Source: Robiginitomaculum sp.
GTDB taxonomy: Bacteria; Pseudomonadota; Alphaproteobacteria; Caulobacterales; Maricaulaceae
DNA length: 7,788 bases
Assembly: GCA_021647805.1 (NCBI GenBank)
Contig: JAKITZ010000109.1
Coordinates: 1-7,788 of the forward strand
Direction of reading: 5' to 3'
A program made the translations under genes and the position numbers. The notes beneath the pieces were generated by a model that saw only the letters and a list, made by a program, of their open reading frames with translations, did no database searches and was not told the origin of the DNA. This document shows, in pieces, positions 1 through 5,951 of the stretch (positions are counted from its first letter, which is position 1; each line of letters starts with the position of its first letter).

Positions 1-290
1 GCCGCACGACACGCCATCGACACCTATGTGGGGGGTGACCCTCGATACTTCAAGAGCATCCAGGTGCGCTTCGCCGACAGCGTGTTCCCCGGCGAGACCT
101 TGATCACGGAGATGTGGAAGGAGAGCGAGACTCGGATTCTCTTCCGCTGCCGCGTCAAAGAGCGCGACAAGGTCGTGATCTCCAACGCCGCGGTGGAGTT
201 TTATGAGGAGATCCCGAAGAAGGCAGTCAGAGCGGCCAAGGCCGTCGCGGCCAAGGTTGTCGCGGCCAAGGTTGTCGCGGCCTCAGCGCC
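1..290 (+). CDS. MaoC-like (R)-hydratase domain, C-terminal part of a multidomain protein; both ends missing
   Basis: The frame is open from base 1 (AARHAIDTY...) with no start in view, so the gene begins to the left. The residues around positions 46-190, with RYFKSIQVRFADSVFPGETL, then TEMWKE and VISNAAVEF, match the last strands of the hot-dog fold in hydratase-2/MaoC domains, as in the peroxisomal multifunctional enzyme type 2 (HSD17B4). Family role: hydration of trans-2-enoyl-CoA to (R)-3-hydroxyacyl-CoA in beta-oxidation. The hydratase-2 active-site motif would lie upstream, out of view. After the domain comes an Ala/Lys/Pro linker built from 15-bp repeats, where an SCP2 domain often follows in this family. 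The homology stops at about 290. The frame stays open to 498 only because it reads antisense through hslV, so that tail is not real protein. GC is about 63% over 1-300, unlike the rest of the window. The domain call is confident; the host organism is unknown. Confidence 0.75.
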
Positions 291-291
291 G
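232..291 (+). repeat. 15-bp tandem repeat in the MaoC linker (about 4 copies)
   Basis: Copies begin at 232, 247, 262 and 277, with unit GCGGCCAAGGTTGTC. The copy at 232 differs by two bases (GCC for GTT, in part), the two middle copies are identical, and the fourth keeps only GCGGCC before diverging. The repeat encodes Ala-Ala-Lys-Val-Val units of a flexible linker. It ends almost exactly at the point where sequence identity switches to hslV. Confidence 0.8.
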
Positions 292-301
292 GCAAAGCCG
301 G
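284..301. other. Breakpoint between two unrelated sequences (MaoC fragment / hslV fragment)
   Basis: To the left, the + strand encodes a GC-rich MaoC tail. To the right, the - strand encodes HslV. Read on the - strand, HslV similarity holds through Gly-Phe-Ala-Gly-Ala (codons 60-64, down to position 285). It then changes to an Ala-rich string that is simply the antisense of the MaoC linker, in place of the expected Thr-Ala-Asp-Ala-Phe-Thr-Leu. Both genes lose their 3' ends here. GC falls from about 63% over 1-300 to about 41% over 301-540. The GC-rich bases at 286-300 fit either side, so the exact join cannot be placed by eye. It may be an assembly chimera or a true recombination breakpoint; I favour the chimera. 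Confidence 0.75.
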
Positions 302-476
302 TGATAACCTGTCCGCTTGTTCCAAGTTTACGAACTTTTTGCGCATTTCCTTTGATGACAGTGGAACCAATAGAGACCTGTCCGTCTCCGGCAATTACTG
401 TTTTGCCATTTTTATGGACGGCCAAAATAGTTGTACCGCACCAATTAGCTGCATTGGTGTTTGAGTGTTTAGACAT
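285..476 (-). CDS. hslV: HslV (ClpQ) protease subunit, N-terminal 64 codons only, truncated at the breakpoint
   Basis: HslV is the threonine protease of the HslUV (ClpYQ) complex, which degrades misfolded proteins in the cytoplasm with the HslU ATPase. The fragment shows a 14-residue propeptide ending Cys-Gly, then the mature N-terminus TTILAVHK with nucleophile Thr15. It continues with VIAGDGQVS, TVIKGNAQKVRKL and VITGFAGA. A 14-residue leader before the catalytic Thr is like alphaproteobacterial HslV; in E. coli the Thr follows Met directly. A full protein is about 175-185 residues, so nearly two thirds is missing. The ATG at 476 is chosen because AGGA sits 8 bases upstream and the propeptide length is sensible. 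hslU would be expected next but cannot be seen. The part of the same frame below 285 is antisense of the MaoC linker and not HslV. Confidence 0.88.
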
Positions 477-506
477 AAAGCCATTCCTACGTAACTAAGG
501 TAACGC

Positions 507-541
507 TTTAATTGGATTGTGTGGAGATAAATTTCAAGGGG
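507..541 (-). promoter_or_regulatory. Candidate heat-shock (RpoH-type) promoter of hslV
   Basis: On the - strand CCCCTTGAAA (532-541) matches the sigma-32 -35 core CCCTTGAA. CCAATTAAA (507-515) follows after 16 bases and could serve as a -10 element, although E. coli sigma-32 promoters usually have CCCCAT about 13 bases downstream. The ATG lies about 30 bases beyond. hslVU is a classic heat-shock operon, so the match is biologically sensible. The -35 is good and the -10 is weak. Confidence 0.4.
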
Positions 542-564
542 TTTGTTGTTAAAACTGGCTCAGG

Positions 565-2418
565 CTAGGACCTTTGGGCAATGTTGATTAGTTGATTGCT
601 TTCGGCTTTTCTATCTAAACCTTTGCGATCTTGTTCCAAAAGAACAGTAAAGTCAGCCTCTGGCACGGGACGTGAAAAGTAATAACCTTGAACATAATCA
701 CAACAGTGAAGCTGTAAAAACGCGAAATGCTCTCTGGTTTCCACCCCTTCGGCTACGGTTCTATAACCAAGAGACTCTGCCATTGCCAACACAGTTTGAA
801 CAATAACCCTAGCGTGTTTGTCTTCGGTCATTTCTTGCACAAAGGACTGGTCAATTTTGAAAACATCAAACGGTAAACGAGTTAGATAAGCCAAAGAAGA
901 GTGCCCAGTTCCAAAATCATCAATTGCAAAACGCACCCCTCGATCCCTAAGAGGAGAAACTTGCTCAATTAACCGCTCTGGATTTGTCATGGCCACACTT
1001 TCGGTTAACTCTAACTCTAATAGTTCATGTGGTAGGCCGGTATCTTCAAGAATTTTTCCAACAATCTGCGTAAAATCATCACGAGCAAATTGTAACGCCG
1101 AAACATTAACTGCAACCGGGCACCTAAATCCAGCATCAAGCCAGCGGGCGGCAGCTCGACAGGCTTCTTCTAGGACATAGTCGCCAATTTGCAAAATTAG
1201 CCCTGTTTCTTCGGCAACATCAATAAACGCCCCTGGAGAAATTATTTTCCCCGGTGCTTTTTGCCAGCGAACTAAAGCCTCACACCCAGATATAGAGCCG
1301 TCACGAACATCTATTTTTGGCTGATAAAAGACTATAAATTCGCGGTTTTTGAGCGCACGGCGCATTTCATTTTGCAGGGTAATTCGGCGAATGGCTGCTT
1401 GTGTCATGCTTGGTTCAAAGAACTGCCAATTTCCGCCACCATTTTCTTTGGCTACATCAATGGCAAAATTAACACTGTTGAGTAAGGTTTTAGAATCGCT
1501 AGCATCGTGGGGGTACATAGCTATACCAATGCGCGCAGACAGAGTTACGGGTTGTCCGGAGGCGGATAATGGCTTGGCTATGGTTTCAACTATTTCTTTG
1601 GCTATTTGTTGTGCCATTGGTACAGAAACACAACCAGGAGCAATAAGAGCAAACTCATCACCTGAGAGTCGAGCTAAAACAGGGTTGGGAACGGAGCTGT
1701 TTGCAGAAAGCTTATTTATGTATTTTCCGGTCACTTGGCGCAAACGATCGGCTGTTGCGCAAAGAAGTGCATCGCCTTCTTCTTGGCCATAGGCATCATT
1801 TAGTCGTTTGAAGCCATCTAGGTCGATCAAAAATAATGCGCCGGGGGCTTTGCCGCTATCAACAAGTAGGCGAAGACGTTCGGTAAAGGCTGTTTTATTG
1901 GCTAATCTGGTTAAGCTATCGCCATATGCCAGCCACCTAGTGCGATCTATGTTTGCTTTCATTCGTTCAAGCATCAAGTTTATGCTGTTGGCAAGGATTC
2001 CAAATTCATCTTTGCGTGAAAAAGCAACTCTGGCGGTTAAATCACCATTCGCGGCACACTTTGCCACCCTTATAAGCTCTTTGATTGGCGACAATAACCG
2101 ACCAAAAATCAGCACTGATAGAGGAATTCCCAACCCAATAAGGACAGCGCCTTTCCATAAGTTTTTTGTAATGAAAAAACTAAACGCCGGAACTGGGTGG
2201 TTGGTTTTCCCCAGCATGGCTGTTTCGGCGGCAAGAAGGGCTTTGGCGCTTGCTAAATCTGATATGGAGACAATGACAACCATAAAAACAGCAATAAAAA
2301 GCACAGCTATTGAAAACAATGCTGTTGCCTTAAAAACAAGGTTTTTTTGAAATTTATCGAACAAACCTGTAACAACCCCAATAATGAACCACAAAAGCTC
2401 ACAGACAATTTTGATCAA
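565..2418 (-). CDS. Membrane-bound HAMP-GGDEF-EAL c-di-GMP signalling protein, probably a phosphodiesterase
   Basis: This 617-residue protein has membrane segments at about 31-53 and 90-107 around a short (about 36-residue) periplasmic loop, with another hydrophobic stretch at 5-19. A HAMP domain spans about 106-158, GGDEF about 160-335 and EAL about 350-598. The GGDEF domain keeps DLDGFKRLND (199-209), but its signature is SGDEF (252-256) and no RxxD inhibitory site precedes it, so cyclase activity is uncertain. The EAL domain looks complete: EALVRW (380-385), Asn438, ELTES (470-474), DDFGTG (500-505), Lys521 in KID, EGVE (557-560) and Gln577 in QGYY. Hydrolysis of c-di-GMP at the inner membrane is therefore likely. 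The start is uncertain: TTG at 2418 lacks a clear Shine-Dalgarno, a CTG ten codons... upstream in the same frame is possible, and the first in-frame ATG is codon 46, inside the membrane segment. It lies 94 bases after the adenosine kinase gene. Confidence 0.93.
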   Translation of the reverse strand: MIKIVCELLWFIIGVVTGLFDKFQKNLVFKATALFSIAVLFIAVFMVVIVSISDLASAKALLAAETAMLGKTNHPVPAFSFFITKNLWKGAVLIGLGIPLSVLIFGRLLSPIKELIRVAKCAANGDLTARVAFSRKDEFGILANSINLMLERMKANIDRTRWLAYGDSLTRLANKTAFTERLRLLVDSGKAPGALFLIDLDGFKRLNDAYGQEEGDALLCATADRLRQVTGKYINKLSANSSVPNPVLARLSGDEFALIAPGCVSVPMAQQIAKEIVETIAKPLSASGQPVTLSARIGIAMYPHDASDSKTLLNSVNFAIDVAKENGGGNWQFFEPSMTQAAIRRITLQNEMRRALKNREFIVFYQPKIDVRDGSISGCEALVRWQKAPGKIISPGAFIDVAEETGLILQIGDYVLEEACRAAARWLDAGFRCPVAVNVSALQFARDDFTQIVGKILEDTGLPHELLELELTESVAMTNPERLIEQVSPLRDRGVRFAIDDFGTGHSSLAYLTRLPFDVFKIDQSFVQEMTEDKHARVIVQTVLAMAESLGYRTVAEGVETREHFAFLQLHCCDYVQGYYFSRPVPEADFTVLLEQDRKGLDRKAESNQLINIAQRS

Positions 2419-2459
2419 ACTATCAAATGATTGTTTCAGGGGCGTTAACTAAAATCGGA

Positions 2460-2465
2460 ATTATG
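2460..2465 (-). promoter_or_regulatory. Possible -10 element for the GGDEF-EAL gene
   Basis: CATAAT on the - strand (five of six to TATAAT) lies in the AT-rich gap about 42 bases before the TTG start. I see no good -35 at 16-18 bases upstream, so this is only a candidate. The gene could instead be read through from the adenosine kinase. Confidence 0.2.
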
Positions 2466-2480
2466 TAAAATAAATTTTAA

Positions 2481-2505
2481 ATCTAAAAGCCACTTTTAAT
2501 TAGAT
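2481..2505 (-). terminator. Weak hairpin after the adenosine kinase gene
   Basis: On the - strand ATCTAATTAAAAG and CTTTTAGAT pair around a TGG loop, with a bulge of about four bases in the left arm. An AT-rich run ending in TTTATTTT follows. The stem is almost all A-T pairs and would be weak, so it may only partly stop transcription before the GGDEF-EAL gene. Confidence 0.22.
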
Positions 2506-2512
2506 GTTTTTA

Positions 2513-3493
2513 TTATAACAGGTTTTTCAAAGAAATGTTTGGGCGGGCGCCATAGTGGGATATTACCTCGGCAGCAGCAGCAGAACCAAGTTCTCCACAT
2601 CGCTGTAATGGCAGCCCGTTTGCTAGCCCGTATAAAACCCCAGAGGCATATAAGTCTCCGGCTCCAGTGGTATCAACAACTTGATCGACTGTGACGGCAT
2701 CAATTTGTATTATTTCGGAGCCGTCCATAATTAATGAGCCTTTTTCACTTAATGTTACTAGTGCAAAGCTGCTATCTTTACGTACCTGTTCAATTGCCTG
2801 ATCAATTGAGGCTGTTTGATACAGCGATAATAATTCTGTTTCATTGGCAAAAACAATATCGATATGACCTTTTATCAGGTGTAAAAACGCTTCGCGGTGG
2901 CGATCTACACAAAATAGATCTGAAAGGGTAATGGCTGTTTTTCGGTCAGCAGATCTAGCAATTTCAGCAGCTTTGATAAATGCTTTTTTCGCATCATCCC
3001 GATCAAACAAATAACCTTCCATATAGGTTATTTGTGCTGATTTAATAACTTCCGGATCAAGGTCATTAGGGCCAAACAAAGATGACGCCCCTAAAAAAGT
3101 CGACATTGACCGTTGAGCATCTGGGGTTACAGCGATCAGGCAGCGAGCGGTTTCTGGCCCGTCGGTTAGTGGTGGTACTTCAAAAAACACACCGGCATCG
3201 TGTAGATCCGAGGCAAAAGACTTTCCAAGTACATCATCGCCAACCTTACCCATAAAAGCGGCTTTGCCGCCAAAACTGGTAACCCCAGCAATGGTGTTTG
3301 CGGCCGAGCCGCCAGATGATTTACTGGCGCCGGCAAGTCGCAAATATAACTCTTGCGCCCGTGTCTGATCAATTAATGTCATAGAGCCTTTGGTTATGTC
3401 GTGTTGAAACAAGAACTCATCAGAAACGGTTGCAATAACATCAACAATAGCGTTTCCAAGGCCAAGCACATCATAAGTAGCAGAATTGGTCAT
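2513..3493 (-). CDS. Adenosine kinase-like PfkB-family sugar kinase
   Basis: The PfkB/ribokinase family phosphorylates sugars and nucleosides with ATP. The sequence resembles the alphaproteobacterial adenosine kinase group (adenosine to AMP, purine salvage, cytoplasm). Visible marks in the 326-residue protein are LGLGNAIVDV at 10-19, the substrate-side GGSAANT at 61-67, the FMGKVGDD segment at 80-87, NETE at 217-220 (Mg/phosphate region), and the family signature DTTGAGD at 274-280, whose Asp280 is the expected catalytic base. The start is the ATG at 3493, which overlaps the stop of the upstream PON-like gene as TAATG; a purine-rich GAAGAAAA lies just before it. This overlap implies translational coupling. 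A TTG nine codons upstream (3520) was not chosen because it lies inside the other gene and lengthens a normal N-terminus. Substrate specificity within PfkB cannot be proven by reading; adenosine is the best guess. Confidence 0.85.
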   Translation of the reverse strand: MTNSATYDVLGLGNAIVDVIATVSDEFLFQHDITKGSMTLIDQTRAQELYLRLAGASKSSGGSAANTIAGVTSFGGKAAFMGKVGDDVLGKSFASDLHDAGVFFEVPPLTDGPETARCLIAVTPDAQRSMSTFLGASSLFGPNDLDPEVIKSAQITYMEGYLFDRDDAKKAFIKAAEIARSADRKTAITLSDLFCVDRHREAFLHLIKGHIDIVFANETELLSLYQTASIDQAIEQVRKDSSFALVTLSEKGSLIMDGSEIIQIDAVTVDQVVDTTGAGDLYASGVLYGLANGLPLQRCGELGSAAAAEVISHYGARPNISLKNLL

Positions 3494-4554
3494 TATTTTT
3501 CTTCTTTCTTTTGTTGGCAAACAAGTATTGCCTCATCAAAAACTCCGCCAATAAAAAGTAAATCATCAATAGAGGCGGCAACAGATGAGGCATTAAGCAG
3601 ACCATCTGCGGCCAGATAAACTTCTTTTACGGTTTTTTTATCGATATTTACCCTAAATACTTGAGAAGGGCTTAGTTTTGAGGGGTCTTTGGCGTGGGCT
3701 GAAAAATCCAATAATCGCGGGTGACTACCGATCCAAAGTGAGCCGTCTGCTGCAATATCAATATTATCAAGTCCGCTGCTAAAATGAATTTGATCAATTT
3801 GATTTAAAACCCCGGTGTTTGGCTCGCGATCAAAAATTCGTAAATTTTGATCAATAGTTGCACTAACAAAGAGCTGTTCTCCATCTTTCGATACCGCAAC
3901 GCCATTGGCAAAAGAAAATCCAGAGGCAACTTCTGTTGCTTGTTGGCCATCATACCAAACCACATTTCCTGATTTTTTACGAAACACAGCTTCAATAGTT
4001 GCGGCAATGGAGCCGGTTTTTGTTCGGCTATCATTGGTAATATAAAACTGCTCTGGGCCAATGGCGGCTATGTCGTTTGGGCTGTAAAACTCTGGATCAG
4101 AAAAAGTTTCTTGCAAAAGCAATTGGTTCTTTTGCACAATAAATTTATGAATTAGTTCTTTTGGCCTCGAGCCATGATCAATGACAAATAAATGTCGAAC
4201 ACCCTCATTGTCGATAAATAAATCCAGGCCGTGTGGAGCAAATAGGCTTGTGCCCATATCGGGAAGTTTTAACATCGTTGCGGCTGCCGGGTTGTCTACA
4301 GGCATTTGCCATAAACTACCCCCAGATTTAAGGTTTCTTCGATCGCTACTGGAAATGTAAACAAGACGGTTTTCTCTATCTATCACTAGATCTTCGGCTC
4401 CAACAATTCCGGTTACAACTTCGCAACTTCCATCAAAATGAGCTTGTACGCCGCGTAACTGACCCGTCCATAACATTGTGCGCCACCAGAAAAAAGAGCC
4501 GATGACCAGAATTATAACGAATATTAATGCGCCGCGCCCTAAAGTTTTATTCAT
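3493..4554 (-). CDS. Paraoxonase/arylesterase-like six-bladed beta-propeller (SMP-30 superfamily), membrane-anchored
   Basis: The 353-residue protein starts with a basic N-terminus and one hydrophobic segment (about 8-24: an uncleaved anchor or signal), so the propeller should face the periplasm. It follows vertebrate PON1 closely at known landmarks: Glu54-Asp55, Asn160-Asp161 (SPNDIAAIGPEQFY), Asn217 (GFSFANGVA) and Asp263-Asn264 for the two calcium ions; His108 (APHGLDLF) and His127 (HLFVIDH) for the catalytic dyad; His278 (IGSHP). The only two cysteines, Cys44 and Cys346, sit where PON1 has its Cys42-Cys353 disulfide closing the propeller. Expected chemistry is hydrolysis of lactones or aryl esters; the natural substrate is unknown. 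The ATG at 4554 is preferred because CAGGAAA lies directly before it, while an ATG at 4605 has no ribosome site and adds an odd 17-residue leader. The stop overlaps the adenosine kinase ATG. It is divergent from the Rieske oxygenase. Confidence 0.85.
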   Translation of the reverse strand: MNKTLGRGALIFVIILVIGSFFWWRTMLWTGQLRGVQAHFDGSCEVVTGIVGAEDLVIDRENRLVYISSSDRRNLKSGGSLWQMPVDNPAAATMLKLPDMGTSLFAPHGLDLFIDNEGVRHLFVIDHGSRPKELIHKFIVQKNQLLLQETFSDPEFYSPNDIAAIGPEQFYITNDSRTKTGSIAATIEAVFRKKSGNVVWYDGQQATEVASGFSFANGVAVSKDGEQLFVSATIDQNLRIFDREPNTGVLNQIDQIHFSSGLDNIDIAADGSLWIGSHPRLLDFSAHAKDPSKLSPSQVFRVNIDKKTVKEVYLAADGLLNASSVAASIDDLLFIGGVFDEAILVCQQKKEEK

Positions 4555-4682
4555 TTTCCTGCTCGTAGACCTGTTTTTGTAAATGGGGTGTAGCGTTAGT
4601 TGCATGAAAAGCGAAGCAATTTTTTACACCTGCGACATGAAGGGGCTTTTAGTTACAGAAGAACCCCCTTAAAGTCTGTTCC
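4555..4682. promoter_or_regulatory. Divergent promoter region between the PON-like and Rieske genes
   Basis: Both flanking genes start from this 128-bp region, so it must hold promoters for both directions unless another arrangement applies. For the + strand, TTGCAT (4600-4605) and TTTACA (4623-4628) are 17 bases apart and could be -35 and -10. No convincing - strand pair was found. I see no clear operator palindrome other than the leader hairpin listed separately. Confidence 0.35.
4640..4670 (+). promoter_or_regulatory. Leader hairpin upstream of the Rieske gene
   Basis: AAGGGG (4640-4645) can pair perfectly with CCCCTT (4665-4670) around a 19-base loop, ending 12 bases before the ATG. There is no U-run after it, so it is not a normal terminator. 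It could affect ribosome access, but could equally be chance. Confidence 0.25.
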
Positions 4683-5720
4683 ATGTATTTATCTGGTCTT
4701 TGGTATTTTGGTGCACTTAGTGGGCAATTAAAGTCCGGTCAACACATGCATATAGAGCTGCTCGGGCAGCCTGTGTTGTTGGCAAGGGGTTTTGATGGCG
4801 AGGTTTTTGCTTTGCGTGATATTTGTCCGCATCGGGGAATATTGCTCTCCACTGGGCGATTATTGGAAAAAGACGGTCAAACCCAAGTTGAGTGCCCATA
4901 CCATGGCTGGCGGTTCGGTAGCGATGGCAAGTGTGTCGGAATTCCGTCTTTGACCAAGGAGCAATCCTCAAAACGTGATTTAAGCAAAATTGGAACAAAT
5001 AACTTTCACGTTTGCGAACAACAAGGCTTGATTTGGATATATCAAGGCGATGAAAAACCAACCGATAAACCAATTTGGCTTGACCTTGTGGGAAGCTCAA
5101 CACCAAAGCTTTCAACAACAACCGTTTTTAATTGTCACGTTGACCATGCGGTGATTGGTTTGATGGATCCGGCGCATATTGCGTATATTCATCGACAATG
5201 GTGGTGGCGTACTGAAAAAAGCATGCATGAAAAAAGCAAAAATTTTGGCCCGGTAGAGCGCGGATTTTCAATGTTGCCACATACGCCATCTAGCAATTCC
5301 TTTTTGTATCGTTTGCTGGGGGCAAAGCCCGAAACTGAAATACGATTTCAACTACCTGGGGTTAGGGTTGAGTATATAAAAATTGGTGAAAAATATGTGG
5401 TTGGCTTTACGGCAATTACTCCAGTTAATGAAAATAAGAGCCAGATCACGATAGCTCTTTATTGGGATCACCCGGTGATGAGTTTGTTGCCGAATGCTTT
5501 GTTGCGTAAGGGGTTAGACATATTTGTTGGCCAAGATCGCGACGCAGTTAATGCGCAACAAAAGGGGCTGGCATATAACCCAAAACTAATGTTGATTCAT
5601 GATTCAGACGTGCAGGCAAAATGGTATTTCGCATTGAAAAAAGCTTGGCAAGCAAGCCAAAATTCAGGAACACCATTTCAAAACCCTGTCAAAGCAAAAA
5701 CACTGGAGTGGAGAAGTTGA
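4683..5720 (+). CDS. Rieske [2Fe-2S] non-heme iron oxygenase, alpha-subunit type
   Basis: This is a 345-residue soluble protein. The N-terminal Rieske domain (about 5-120) carries Cys48-Pro-His50 and Cys71-x-x-His74, the four ligands of the [2Fe-2S] cluster. The catalytic domain has HVDHAVIGLMDPAHIAYIH (152-170), where His165 and His170 should bind the mononuclear iron. Asp285 in GQDRDAV is the likely third, carboxylate ligand. Such enzymes hydroxylate or demethylate aromatic or cyclic substrates with O2 and electrons from a ferredoxin/reductase. Neither partner is encoded in the window, so the donor is unknown. The substrate is also unknown. The start WYFGALSGQL is a typical family N-terminus, but the ribosome site before the ATG is poor. 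It is the first gene of the rightward run and ends 27 bases before the small HIG1-like gene. Composition is similar to that of its neighbours. Confidence 0.88.
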   Translation: MYLSGLWYFGALSGQLKSGQHMHIELLGQPVLLARGFDGEVFALRDICPHRGILLSTGRLLEKDGQTQVECPYHGWRFGSDGKCVGIPSLTKEQSSKRDLSKIGTNNFHVCEQQGLIWIYQGDEKPTDKPIWLDLVGSSTPKLSTTTVFNCHVDHAVIGLMDPAHIAYIHRQWWWRTEKSMHEKSKNFGPVERGFSMLPHTPSSNSFLYRLLGAKPETEIRFQLPGVRVEYIKIGEKYVVGFTAITPVNENKSQITIALYWDHPVMSLLPNALLRKGLDIFVGQDRDAVNAQQKGLAYNPKLMLIHDSDVQAKWYFALKKAWQASQNSGTPFQNPVKAKTLEWRS

Positions 5721-5747
5721 TGAAAAAGCAAAAAGAGGTATGGATAA

Positions 5748-5948
5748 ATGTGGATTAACATTTTAATTTTTGGATCCTTAGCGGCGGTTGTTCTAATATT
5801 GTTTGCAGGCTTGCTAAGTTTAGGTAGAGCCGGTGACAAAGCAAAAAAACGTTCCAATAAATTGATGCGCTGGCGAATTGGTTTACAGGCCGTTGCTCTT
5901 GCTTTTTTGATGCTCGGGTTTTATTTGAAATCACAAACCGGAGGCTAG
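5748..5948 (+). CDS. Small twin-transmembrane protein, HIG1-domain-like
   Basis: This 66-residue protein has two predicted membrane helices, at about 4-26 and 46-61, joined by a basic loop (GRAGDKAKKRSNKLMRWR). The loop plus the start of helix 2, SNKLMRWRIGLQ, resembles the HIG1 motif region, in which conserved Arg and Gln residues precede the second helix. HIG1 proteins in mitochondria assist respiratory complexes. Bacterial members are mostly annotated as 'twin transmembrane protein', with no proven role that I can recall. GAGGT about 8 bases before the ATG supports the start. It lies between the Rieske gene (27 bases before) and the cobalamin adenosyltransferase (ATG 3 bases after its stop), so it is surely cotranscribed with the latter. 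I recall this pairing and the following etfBA as a common alphaproteobacterial order. Confidence 0.8.
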   Translation: MWINILIFGSLAAVVLILFAGLLSLGRAGDKAKKRSNKLMRWRIGLQAVALAFLMLGFYLKSQTGG

Positions 5949-5951
5949 TTG

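Noticed and set aside
201..284. Ala/Thr-rich C-terminal extension of HslV on the - strand
   Set aside because: It is the reverse complement of the MaoC linker repeats and has no HslV similarity.
28..498. A 156-residue open frame running across the junction
   Set aside because: Only the part up to about 290 is MaoC protein. The remainder is antisense to hslV, and the GTG at 28 is an internal Val codon of a frame open from base 1.
1808..2350. A 180-codon open frame on the + strand
   Set aside because: It is antisense to the GGDEF-EAL gene and its protein has no recognisable features; the same holds for 1349-1792 and 989-1180.
3494..3520. Upstream TTG (3520) for the adenosine kinase
   Set aside because: It lies inside the PON-like gene and would precede the normal N-terminus; the ATG at 3493 fits the TAATG overlap.
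4555..4605. Upstream ATG (4605) for the PON-like gene
   Set aside because: It has no ribosome site, adds a 17-residue leader before the signal/anchor, and the ATG at 4554 has CAGGAAA in place.
4717..5121. A 134-codon open frame on the - strand
   Set aside because: It is antisense to the Rieske domain, whose cluster ligands prove the + strand is coding.
5720..5758. A 12-codon frame (MKKQKEVWINVD) overlapping the Rieske stop
   Set aside because: It has no ribosome site of its own, and its bases hold the ribosome site and start of the HIG1-like gene.
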